This document shows, piece after piece, positions 29,160-36,899 of a stretch of 64,000 bases of DNA. The stretch lies in assembly GCA_036489885.1 (NCBI GenBank), contig DASXEW010000003.1, positions 124,001 through 188,000 on the forward strand. The letters are read 5' to 3'. Origin of the DNA: Candidatus Baltobacteraceae bacterium. Its GTDB lineage: Bacteria > Vulcanimicrobiota > Vulcanimicrobiia > Vulcanimicrobiales > Vulcanimicrobiaceae. Made by a program: the position numbers and the translations under genes. The notes under the pieces are model-generated. The model saw only the letters and a program-made list of their open reading frames with translations, made no database searches and had not been told where the DNA came from. How positions within the stretch are numbered: the stretch's first letter is position 1; each line of letters starts with the position of its first letter.

Positions 29160-30749
29160 GCGGAGAACGCGTCCCTTGGCGATCGCCGCTATCGTACGAT
29201 TTACACCGAGCTTCTTAAGAATATTATTTCGGTGCCAGACCACCGTCGCCTCATCGATTCCGAGCTTCTGCCCGATCATGCGAGCAGTCTCACCTGCTGC
29301 ACAGGCATGTAGAATCTCAGTTTCTCGCTTCGTCAAACGAACGGTTGATTCGTAAATTTGTGCTTCGGCCTGCTGCAAAGCCTGGAACATCATGCCGTAA
29401 CCGACCAAATCGGGGGCCGTATCACGCAACGGCTCATAATTATCGTCGACTACCGCCTGCATAAGACGGCGCACCGACAACGTCATGCGATGGCTGAAAG
29501 CGTGGAACATGCGCATCGCCTCGCTCTTTCGATTTGCGCGCATCAGCACGGTGGCCCCCATTACCCGCGCCAGTAAGCGTAGCCGCGTCTCGAAGACGGA
29601 TTCCTTCGCTGTGGGGCGTGCCATCGAGAGAGCACGGTAAGCGTACTGTAGCGCTTCCTCTTCATCACCGCAGCCAGACGCGGCGACTGCTCGAAGCCCG
29701 TGACATATTGCTCGCTGCGCGTCGCCAATTCTGCCGAGACTCACGGCGCCGAGATACTGGCGCATCGTATCAAAAGCAAGAGTCCAAGAATAGTATAGTG
29801 CATCTGCAAAAACGATGACAAACCGTTCACCGTACTTCTCCGCAGCACGAAGGGGCTCGAGTTGAGCGCGAAGGTCCCCCGCGAGTGCTCGATCGCCTAT
29901 CTCCGCCGCTAACCCATAGCGTGACACCAGTGCGATGAGCCATTGTGTCTTATCTCCCGCCTTCGTCGCCGCGTCCGCACACATATCCGCGTAATGCAAA
30001 CTAAGAGCTACATCGCCAACATAGTTAGAGTAGATACTCATTAAGATCTGGTAGGCGGTGGCGGCCTGTCGGCTTGCTCCCGCAGCTTCGGCGCTTTCAA
30101 CGGCGAGATGTGCGTACTTTTCTGCATCAGGAATGTCACCGAGAATATACGCGGCGTGACATGTGCGAATGAACGAGCGAGCTCGCCACAAGTCCGGGAG
30201 TAGCAATGCAGACTGTTCTACAGCATCAATATCGGCCCGAGCTCGACTGTCTCCGCGATGCGCGCGAAATGTCGCGCGAAGAGCGATTAGAGGTGAATAA
30301 TCCGGGGTTGCTGACAGAGCGCTCTCGACGATTTTTTCAGCTTCGATTGTCTCCTTACGTAGAAATCGAAGTACACCCAGGTTCTCAGCGATTTGCGCGC
30401 GCAGGTGGCTATCTCCAGCGGCGCTTACTGAGGCACGCTCATAAAGCTCGAGGGCCTTGTCGATGTGGCCTTCATATCTTTTTAGTGCCGCCCGAACCGC
30501 CAAGCATGCGGGATCGCTACTTCGTTTCGAAATCGGTATGAGAGAAAGGGCGCGCTCAACGTCCGCGCGGTCGTCCTTTTCGCACGCGTCTAACCCATAC
30601 TCACGGATCCACGCCAGTGCATCCGTAGCGTCCTTAAATAACTTTTCGCTTTCGGGCTCGTCCACTTGCTTCGCCTTACAGAGGGACAGCAAAAGCGCCC
30701 CTTCCCGTCTGAAGAGGGTCCTGCCACCTTGCAATAGGGCATAGCACAC
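29148..30749 (-). CDS. TPR-containing LuxR-family regulator
   Basis: A protein of about 533 residues with a long alpha-helical TPR region (for example AALKRYEGHIDKALELYERAS, TAYQILMSIYSNYVGDVALSL) and a C-terminal LuxR helix-turn-helix (LTKRETEILHACAAGETARMIGQKLGIDEATVVWHRNNILKKLGVNR). There is no NTPase domain, unlike its neighbour at 26183. GTG 30749 with GGGGAG 7 nt upstream is favoured over TTG 30767. Its target may be the divergent small-gene cluster starting at 30950. Confidence 0.8.
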   Translation of the reverse strand: MCYALLQGGRTLFRREGALLLSLCKAKQVDEPESEKLFKDATDALAWIREYGLDACEKDDRADVERALSLIPISKRSSDPACLAVRAALKRYEGHIDKALELYERASVSAAGDSHLRAQIAENLGVLRFLRKETIEAEKIVESALSATPDYSPLIALRATFRAHRGDSRARADIDAVEQSALLLPDLWRARSFIRTCHAAYILGDIPDAEKYAHLAVESAEAAGASRQAATAYQILMSIYSNYVGDVALSLHYADMCADAATKAGDKTQWLIALVSRYGLAAEIGDRALAGDLRAQLEPLRAAEKYGERFVIVFADALYYSWTLAFDTMRQYLGAVSLGRIGDAQRAICHGLRAVAASGCGDEEEALQYAYRALSMARPTAKESVFETRLRLLARVMGATVLMRANRKSEAMRMFHAFSHRMTLSVRRLMQAVVDDNYEPLRDTAPDLVGYGMMFQALQQAEAQIYESTVRLTKRETEILHACAAGETARMIGQKLGIDEATVVWHRNNILKKLGVNRTIAAIAKGRVLRLIP

Positions 30750-30949
30750 GCTGGGGCTCCCCGGCAAGTAGCCGGCCCAAAGTTTGGGAGCAACACAAGC
30801 GAGCGTAATCTTGCTATATTCTCATTTGCGCCGCAGATTCAGGCCATCAGCGAATCCGGGCTGCCCCCTCCCAAAACTGGAGGCGCGGCGCGCTTAGCGA
30901 GGCGCTAGACTGCCGGCAGATCACTCATCCTTTTGATGGAGAGGACCTC

Positions 30950-31039
30950 ATGCTTTTACTCGGTGTCGTTCACATCATGCTTTCGATCATTCAGTCTATC
31001 AGCCACATCATGGACGTAATGCCTGTCGGCCTTTCATGA
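30950..31039 (+). CDS. 29-residue hydrophobic peptide, coupled to the next gene
   Basis: A short ORF with a purine-rich ribosome site (GGAGAGGA just before the ATG) and an ATGA overlap with the next gene. The peptide starts MLLLGVVHIMLSIIQSISHI and has no lysine, arginine or glutamate. It could form one amphipathic or transmembrane helix with two evenly placed histidines in HI pairs. It might be a leader, a signalling peptide or a type I toxin-like peptide; sequence does not decide. The clear ribosome site and overlap argue that it is translated. Confidence 0.5.
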   Translation: MLLLGVVHIMLSIIQSISHIMDVMPVGLS

Positions 31040-31404
31040 GTCGAATGGCGCAGCTTCCTAGCCCGGAAATTCGAGAAACACTCAGCCTCATCGGCAGCTG
31101 CACGACCAGCGATCCTGACTTGCTCGCGCCTCGGATTCCGAGCGCACTCGAACAGATCGATCGTGCGGTGGTCGCAGGCGATCCGACGCTTCTAGCCCGC
31201 TGGGCCACAAGCACAGCGCGCACCATGGACTCGCAGGATGTCTGCAATCTCATCTATGCCGGCTGCAACGCTTACGCGAAGGTGTGGGCAAAGCGCTATG
31301 GCCGGAACGACCTCTCAAACGTGGTCGGGTTCCTATTACGCGCTCGGCACCACGTCGCGGACGCGGTTCTCGCAAGAGATCGCAGCCTGGCGGCTACGGC
31401 CTAA
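31036..31404 (+). CDS. Unknown 122-residue protein in the LuxR island
   Basis: A mostly helical protein (MSRMAQLPSPEIRETLSLIG ... VVGFLLRARHHVADAVLARD) with two cysteines near the middle (DVCNLIYAGCNAYAKVW). I recognise no family. It starts inside the stop of the 29-codon ORF, so the pair is translationally coupled. Codon use matches the surroundings. Two hairpins follow its stop, indicating the end of a transcript. It is divergent from the TPR-LuxR gene. Confidence 0.55.
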   Translation: MSRMAQLPSPEIRETLSLIGSCTTSDPDLLAPRIPSALEQIDRAVVAGDPTLLARWATSTARTMDSQDVCNLIYAGCNAYAKVWAKRYGRNDLSNVVGFLLRARHHVADAVLARDRSLAATA

Positions 31405-31469
31405 ACAACTGGATGGCGAGGGCTGTGGACACTCCGCAGCCTCTCGCCAACCAGAGAATTCCGTTCGTG

Positions 31470-31510
31470 AAGCGTCGGGGAAGCCCGAACGCTTGCTTGC
31501 CTTGTTTTAA
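31470..31510 (+). terminator. Probable terminator after the 122-aa gene
   Basis: AAGCGT-CGGG (31470-31479) pairs with CCCG-A-ACGCTT (31484-31494) around a GAAG loop, followed by the T-rich GCTTGCCTTGTTTT. A second strong hairpin precedes it: GGCGAG/GGCTG at 31415-31425 pairs with CAGCC/CTCGCC at 31437-31448. The two may act together to end the transcript starting before 30950. Confidence 0.5.
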
Positions 31511-31625
31511 AAAAACCCTGATTTAACGGGCTTCGGGGCTCAGACCCCATAGTTCTGCGTGGGCACGGCCCCTTAGCGACCGGTACGATGTAATCGTCCC
31601 CTCCTCGCAAGTAAGGAAACGGACC

Positions 31626-31958
31626 ATGCATACACTCGATACCGAAATCGCAAAAATCGTCCAGGACGCCCGCATTCGGCTGAATCCAGCCCATTTGCGC
31701 TCGCTCCCGACCCGGGAAGAGCAGCTCCGAATGGAGTTCGCGCTTTCAATCGTCGATTTTCTCCCGAGCGGTGTCAATTTGCTCAGCTACGATCTGGCGA
31801 GCAACCCGCACCTTCCGTTTGTCCTTTCGGAAGACGAGCCGTGGAAGTGCGCGCTCGCGCTCGAAGCGCAAGACGACACGCTCCGTCCGCTTCCGAAGTT
31901 GCGTCTCGATGCGCGCCTGACGGCGACGATCGAGATGCCCGAGTGGGCCGCGGCATGA
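31626..31958 (+). CDS. Unknown 110-residue protein, first of a coupled pair
   Basis: A soluble protein beginning MHTLDTEIAKIVQDARIRL. It contains an acidic VLSEDEPWKCALALEAQDD segment and no predicted membrane helix. I do not recognise a family. A TAAGGAA ribosome site lies 6 nt before the ATG. Its stop overlaps the start of the 68-aa gene by 4 nt. A terminator lies 86 nt after that gene, so 31626-32161 is a self-contained two-gene unit. Confidence 0.5.
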   Translation: MHTLDTEIAKIVQDARIRLNPAHLRSLPTREEQLRMEFALSIVDFLPSGVNLLSYDLASNPHLPFVLSEDEPWKCALALEAQDDTLRPLPKLRLDARLTATIEMPEWAAA

Positions 31959-32161
31959 CGACGATCGCTATCTCCAAGCCCGCGCTGCTCTCACTAATCG
32001 GAACAGCGGAAGACAACGAAGTGCGCGACGAGTCAACGTGTCTCTCCTGGCGCTGCGGATGCCTCGCGATCCAGGCGGATCTCTCGTATCTCTGGCAGCC
32101 GTGCCGCGATCATCGTAAGAGTGCTTATTGGACAGATTTTACCGACGCGCTTAGCGCGTAA
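31955..32161 (+). CDS. Unknown 68-residue cysteine-containing protein
   Basis: A small protein (MTTIAISKPALLSLIGTAED...) with four cysteines in a CLSWRCGCLAIQADLSYLWQ...C pattern. The CxxxxCxC arrangement plus a later Cys followed by DHRK suggests a small metal- or redox-binding fold, though it matches no zinc ribbon I know. It is coupled to the preceding gene by an ATGA overlap. Function unknown. Confidence 0.5.
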   Translation: MTTIAISKPALLSLIGTAEDNEVRDESTCLSWRCGCLAIQADLSYLWQPCRDHRKSAYWTDFTDALSA

Positions 32162-32243
32162 CCTCACTGCCCGTGTGGTGTGGGCTGATCCTCGTTGGCC
32201 GCCGGCCGAGGTCCAACAACGCCGACCCGAACGAGGAAAAAAA

Positions 32244-32274
32244 GAAGCCGGAAGTAGCGACCACTTCCGGCTTC
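32244..32274. terminator. Bidirectional rho-independent terminator between ileS and the small genes
   Basis: GAAGCCGGAAGT (32244-32255) and ACTTCCGGCTTC (32263-32274) form a perfect 12-bp stem with a 7-nt loop. On the minus strand it is followed by seven Ts, closing the ileS operon; on the plus strand by TTCCTTTTCTT, closing the 31626 unit. Confidence 0.88.
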
Positions 32275-32283
32275 TTCCTTTTC

Positions 32284-35085
32284 TTAGGCGTGCGTGGAAA
32301 CGGACTCGTCGAGCTCACGGACGATTTCCGCGCAGCTTGCGCAGAGCTGCGGATGTTCGGAATCGGTTCCGAGCGGCAGATACTTCCAGCAGCGCACGCA
32401 TTTGTCACCCGACGCTTTCGCAAGCGTGATCTCGGGTGTCGTGTTTGAAACTTCTTTGAGCTCGACGTCGGAAACGATCAAGGCTTCGCGCAGATTGTCC
32501 CCAAGCGCCGCGTAGCGACCGTAGCGTTCGTGCGGTGCGGTGACGTGCGCCATCAACTGGTAATCGCGCAAACCTTCGTTTGCGGCGATGCGCGCACGCA
32601 GCGCGCGCAGCTCATTCCATAACTCGAGCTTCGGTTCATCGACGTGCTCGATCCACGGGAACGTCAGATCGAAAACGCTTTCGTACTCGGCGCGCAACTG
32701 CTCGGGCAAGAACTGCCAGGCTTCTTCCGTCGTGAATGACAGAATCGGCGCGAGCAACACGCACAACGTTTTGAGCAGCTCGAGCGAGGCACTCTGCACG
32801 CTGCGCCGGCGATCTGAGTCCGGCGCGCTCGTGTAGAGCCGGTCTTTGACCGCGTCGACGTAAAACGCCGAAAACTCTTGATCGAATTTCACCAGCGCTA
32901 GGTATGCGTCGTGCAAGCGAAATGCGAGATAGTCCTCGCGTACTTGCTTCGCAAGCTCGTCGACGCGCGCGAGGGCAATCTGGTCGAGTGGTTCCATCTT
33001 CTCGCGCGGAATGATCCGCGCGACCGGCAAGTCATCGACGGCGGAAAGCAAATACCGCAACCGTAAACGCAGATTGCGGTAGACGTTCCCGACATTTTCG
33101 AGCATCGTCTTACCCAAACGAACGTCCGCACTCCACTCGACGGATGCCGCCCACAGACGCAAGACGTCGGCGCCATAGGTCTCCATGCCGTCAAGCGCGC
33201 CGATGTAGTTGCCGATCGATTTCGACATCGCGCGACCTTCGGCGTCGTTCACCCATCCGTAGGAGAGCACGCCTTTATAGGGCGGTCCATCCGTTACGGC
33301 GACCGACGTGATCAAGTTGCTTCGGAACCAGCCGCGATATTGATCGCCGCCTTCGAGATACAGATCCGCGGGGAAGGGCATCTTGCGTTCCCACAGCACG
33401 CCGCGCCACGTAACACCGGATTCAAACCAGATGTCGACGATATTGAATTCCTTACGGAAGCTGGTGCCGTTGCATTTCGTGCAGCGGAAGCCGTCGGGCA
33501 AGAATTCCTCGACCGGCAACGTCCACCACACATCGCTCCCGTCTTTGCCGAAACGTTCCGCGGCGATTCGCGCGACTGCCGGGTCGAGAATCGATTCGTT
33601 GCAGCTCGCGCAATCGATCGCCGGAATCGGAGTGCCCCACGTGCGTTGGCGTGAGAGACACCATTCGGGATGCAGCTCGATCATTTGTTCCATGCGCTGC
33701 TCGCCCCAATCCGGGATCCACTCGACGGATGGGATCACGCTGAGGATACGCTGACGCAGATCTTTACGATCCATTCCGATGAACCACTGCGCCGTCGCAC
33801 GGAAGATGACGGGATTGTGGCAACGCCAGCAGTGCGGATACGAATGCTTATAATCTTCGTACGCGACCAGCTTGCCGCTCTTGCGCAGATCGTCGATGAT
33901 CACCGCGTTCGCATCGAAGATCTCCATGCCGGTGTACGGCGCGCCGTCGGCGGTGTAGTGTCCGGACGCATCGACGGGATTGAGCGGCTCAAATCCATAG
34001 GCGACGCCGAGCTCAAAGTCTTCGGCACCGTGTCCGGGCGCCGTGTGCACGGCACCGGTACCGGTGTCGAGCTCGACGTGGTTGGCGATGCCGATCAGTG
34101 AATCGCGGTCCAAGAACGGATGGCGCACAGCGGCGCGATCCAGTTTCTCGCCTGTCGCCGTGGCCACGAGCTTCATCGGCTTGCCAAGCTTTTGCGCAAC
34201 GTGCTCCGAGAGCGCTTGCGCGACGAGCAACAATTCGCCGTCCGCTTCGTAGATGCCGTACGGCGCCTTGGGGTCGAGCGCGATCATCAAGTTTGCCGGA
34301 AGCGTCCACGGCGTCGTCGTCCAAATCACGACGGAAAGATTTTCGCCGTCCCTCGACTTCGCTCGGGATGACAAGGCAGGGTCATCGAAGCGCGCAACGA
34401 TGTCGGCTTTTTGCGCGGGCGATGCGGTGAAGCGGACGTAGACGGATGGCGAGACGTGGTCTTCGTATTCGATTTCAGCTTCCGCGAGCGCCGTTTCATC
34501 GTGAATGCACCAAAGCGTCGAGCGCAGGCCCTTGTAGATCAAGCCGCGTTCGGCAAGATCCGCAAGTGTGTTTGCGATCGCGCGTTCGAACGACGGATCG
34601 ATCGTACGATACGGATCGTCGTAGAGCCCGGCGAAACAACCCATGCGCAAAATCGTGTCGCGTTGAATGTTGAGCCAGTGCAAGGCGCGCTCTTTGCACT
34701 TCGCGCGCAGCTCGATCGGATCGACCTTGTGATAATCGAGCCCCAGATGCTTGAGCGTTTCAAGCTCGATCGGCAACCCGTGCATGTCCCAACCCGGCAC
34801 GAAACACGACCACGCACCGTCGAGCAGATGAATCTTCGTGAACGCGTCTTTAAGGAAGCGATTCAGGAAGTGTCCCATGTGCAAGTTGCCGTTCGCGTAC
34901 GGCGGACCGTCATGCAAAATCCAGGGCTGCGCGCTCTTATTGCGTTCCAGCCGCTTTTCATACGTGCGCTGCTCGGCCCACCACTGGACCCGGGCGGGCT
35001 CGCGCTTTGTAAGCTCGGCCTTCATCGGGAACGCGGTTTTGGGAAGTTTGAGGGTGTTTCGGTAGTCTCGGGTCTCGCCGGTCAT
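32284..35085 (-). CDS. ileS: Isoleucyl-tRNA synthetase
   Basis: A 933-residue class Ia synthetase charging tRNA-Ile. HIGH motif is PPYANGNLHMGH, the editing-domain motif is IWTTTPWTLPANL, KMSKS motif is GRAMSKSIGN, and a C-terminal zinc finger (CVRCWKYL ... CASC) is present. Start: ATG 35085 (MTGETRDYRNTLKLPKT) matches the family and overlaps the M50 protease stop by 4 nt. Residues 238-247 (LSSRAKSRDG), just before the editing motif, are encoded by a copy of the 26-bp dispersed repeat and look like an in-frame insertion. It is the last gene of the operon that contains csaB. Confidence 0.95.
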   Translation of the reverse strand: MTGETRDYRNTLKLPKTAFPMKAELTKREPARVQWWAEQRTYEKRLERNKSAQPWILHDGPPYANGNLHMGHFLNRFLKDAFTKIHLLDGAWSCFVPGWDMHGLPIELETLKHLGLDYHKVDPIELRAKCKERALHWLNIQRDTILRMGCFAGLYDDPYRTIDPSFERAIANTLADLAERGLIYKGLRSTLWCIHDETALAEAEIEYEDHVSPSVYVRFTASPAQKADIVARFDDPALSSRAKSRDGENLSVVIWTTTPWTLPANLMIALDPKAPYGIYEADGELLLVAQALSEHVAQKLGKPMKLVATATGEKLDRAAVRHPFLDRDSLIGIANHVELDTGTGAVHTAPGHGAEDFELGVAYGFEPLNPVDASGHYTADGAPYTGMEIFDANAVIIDDLRKSGKLVAYEDYKHSYPHCWRCHNPVIFRATAQWFIGMDRKDLRQRILSVIPSVEWIPDWGEQRMEQMIELHPEWCLSRQRTWGTPIPAIDCASCNESILDPAVARIAAERFGKDGSDVWWTLPVEEFLPDGFRCTKCNGTSFRKEFNIVDIWFESGVTWRGVLWERKMPFPADLYLEGGDQYRGWFRSNLITSVAVTDGPPYKGVLSYGWVNDAEGRAMSKSIGNYIGALDGMETYGADVLRLWAASVEWSADVRLGKTMLENVGNVYRNLRLRLRYLLSAVDDLPVARIIPREKMEPLDQIALARVDELAKQVREDYLAFRLHDAYLALVKFDQEFSAFYVDAVKDRLYTSAPDSDRRRSVQSASLELLKTLCVLLAPILSFTTEEAWQFLPEQLRAEYESVFDLTFPWIEHVDEPKLELWNELRALRARIAANEGLRDYQLMAHVTAPHERYGRYAALGDNLREALIVSDVELKEVSNTTPEITLAKASGDKCVRCWKYLPLGTDSEHPQLCASCAEIVRELDESVSTHA
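34348..34373 (+). repeat. Copy 2 of the 26-bp dispersed repeat, inside ileS
   Basis: The sequence is identical over 26 bp to 12624-12649 and in the same orientation. It is read in frame within ileS as SSRAKSRD plus flanks, and does not disturb the reading frame. Confidence 0.8.
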
Positions 35086-35804
35086 CCGCCAGTGGTTCGC
35101 GCTGCCCTCAGATGTGTCCACCCACTCCAGGCGATGAATCCCGCAAGCGCCGCGTACCACGCGTACGGCCATGAATGCGTCGAGCCGAGCATGACGAGCG
35201 ACGCGACGCCGATGCACAACGCGAGCGTCACTCCGACGAGCGCTGCGGCAATTGTCGCAGCGCGTTGGTCGCGCGTGCGCATCCAGATGAGCGCACGCAA
35301 GATGCGGCCGCCGTCCATTGGGAATGCGGGAACGAGATTGAAGACGGCAAGCACGGCGTTCGCAACTGCGATGTAAGCGAAGGTCACGCTAACGCCGGCA
35401 GCGATCGGTCCGTGGCCGATACGATCGATGAGACAGGTGATGCCGTAACACGCGAGCGCAACAAGTCCGCTCGTGAGCGGCCCTGCAATTGCGATTGCGG
35501 CTTCGGCGCGCGCTGTCGGCGGCTCGCTCTCGAGCGTCGCAACGCCGCCGAAAATGAAGAGCGTGATGCCGCGCGTCTGTACGTCGAAGCGGCGTGCTAC
35601 AAGCGCGTGCGCAAACTCGTGCACGATGACGCTCGTAAAGAGCAAGAGCGCGCATACGAAAGCGAGTCCGAACGCAAGCGCCTGGTGTAATTCCGAAAGC
35701 GAGCTCGCAATCGCCCAAACCACAAACAGAAATAACGCAATCCAGGAGATATGAAAGCCCACCCGGATGCGAAAGATTCTGCCGAGCGAATACGTCCCGA
35801 CCAT
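35082..35804 (-). CDS. M50/site-2-type membrane metalloprotease
   Basis: A 240-residue intramembrane protease. The zinc motif is VIVHEFAHAL (HExxH) in a transmembrane helix, with the third ligand in NLVPAFPMDGGRILRAL (NxxPxxPxDGG). About six hydrophobic segments are present and no CBS or PDZ domain. Family members cleave membrane-bound regulators. It begins exactly where csaB ends (stop TAG followed directly by ATG) and overlaps ileS by 4 nt, so it is part of the envelope operon. The substrate is unknown. Confidence 0.9.
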   Translation of the reverse strand: MVGTYSLGRIFRIRVGFHISWIALFLFVVWAIASSLSELHQALAFGLAFVCALLLFTSVIVHEFAHALVARRFDVQTRGITLFIFGGVATLESEPPTARAEAAIAIAGPLTSGLVALACYGITCLIDRIGHGPIAAGVSVTFAYIAVANAVLAVFNLVPAFPMDGGRILRALIWMRTRDQRAATIAAALVGVTLALCIGVASLVMLGSTHSWPYAWYAALAGFIAWSGWTHLRAARTTGG

Positions 35805-36890
35805 CTAGGCCAGGAGTTCGTCTACCACGTCGAAGTTCCGCTGCGCAAGTGCGCGCATTTTGTCAAGTTGTGATGCAAGTTGCACGCGTAAGCTTTCTCG
35901 CTCGTCCCACAAACGATCGACCAGCGCGCGCACGTTGTCCAGGTCCGTCCCGCTCCCGCGTTTGTTGGGCTCCCACAACGGCGGAAGCGGCCAAGCAAGC
36001 TGGGCGCACAGCGACGAAACTTTGGGATCGTACGGGATCGCCAGAAACGGAACACCTAGCCGCGCCGCGATGATGACGGCGTGCAAGCGCATCCCGATCA
36101 CTGCTTGCGCGCGCCCGATTACGTGCGCTGCTTTTTCCAGCTCGAAGGCCGGCAAGAGCACGGGCGCACTCGAGCATGCCCGGATCACGGTGGTGGATGC
36201 CTCGGCATCGTCCGGGCCACCTAAAGGAAGAAACGCGACCTTGGCCCCGCGCGCCGAGAGTTGATCGACTGCAGCGGCCATCGCGCGCACGCCCCGCTCG
36301 AAGGCCGGAATCTTGCGGACGCACACGATCGCGAGCGGATCGCTATCCGCGCCGAGACCCTCGGCTTCTAAATCGAAGTCCGCATCGCTGCGCTCCAGCA
36401 TCCAGACGGGATCAGCCGTCCGCTCGACGAGCACCTTTGGGAGAATGCGCTCGAGCAGCGCGCGCGAGGTTTCGTCCCGGACCGTGGCTCGCCGCAGTCC
36501 GCGACACATCTCGCGAACCATGAACCGCCCAACCGCATCGAGCGGGCCGATCGATTGCGCAAAGATCATCGCGGGCTTTTGGGCTCGGATCGCCGCGCGA
36601 ATGACGCCGGTGTAGTAAAGGAGACTCCGCGTGCTGGTTGCGTTCTGCAAAAGGCCGCCTCCCCCGGAAAGCACGAGGTCGGCCCGTCCGATCGCAGCGC
36701 GCACTGCGCCAAGATCGGCTCGCGGGGTCGACTCGACGCCGTAGCGACGGCTCGTCGCTTCGGGCTCGTGCGAGAGTACGTCGATTGCGAGCTGGGGGTG
36801 CCGGCGGCGCAGCTCGCGGATCGTTAGCTCGAGCAGCGCCTCGTCGCCGAGATTTCCGAAGCCATAATAACCGGAGAGCAGCAGGCGCAG
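35805..36890 (-). CDS. csaB: CsaB-type polysaccharide pyruvyl transferase (probable CTG start)
   Basis: A protein of about 361 residues that should add pyruvate ketals to a secondary wall polymer, creating the ligand for SLH domains. N-terminus LRLLLSGYYGFGNLGDEALL, then DLVLSGGGGLLQNATSTRSLLYY, AQSIGPL and GMRLHAVIIAARLGVPF are CsaB landmarks. The conserved N-terminus lies upstream of the first canonical start (GTG 36704). The frame is open back to the TAG of the preceding protease gene at 36900-36902 without ATG, GTG or TTG. CTG 36890 gives the exact family N-terminus; ATT 36893 is the other option. Operon: DUF5693 - proteases - csaB. Confidence 0.88.
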   Translation of the reverse strand: MRLLLSGYYGFGNLGDEALLELTIRELRRRHPQLAIDVLSHEPEATSRRYGVESTPRADLGAVRAAIGRADLVLSGGGGLLQNATSTRSLLYYTGVIRAAIRAQKPAMIFAQSIGPLDAVGRFMVREMCRGLRRATVRDETSRALLERILPKVLVERTADPVWMLERSDADFDLEAEGLGADSDPLAIVCVRKIPAFERGVRAMAAAVDQLSARGAKVAFLPLGGPDDAEASTTVIRACSSAPVLLPAFELEKAAHVIGRAQAVIGMRLHAVIIAARLGVPFLAIPYDPKVSSLCAQLAWPLPPLWEPNKRGSGTDLDNVRALVDRLWDERESLRVQLASQLDKMRALAQRNFDVVDELLA

Positions 36891-36899
36891 AATCGTCGC

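Noticed and set aside
34411-35376. 321-residue + strand ORF opposite ileS and the M50 gene
   Set aside because: Both real genes on the other strand have full conserved motifs; this ORF spans their junction in antisense without any similarity.
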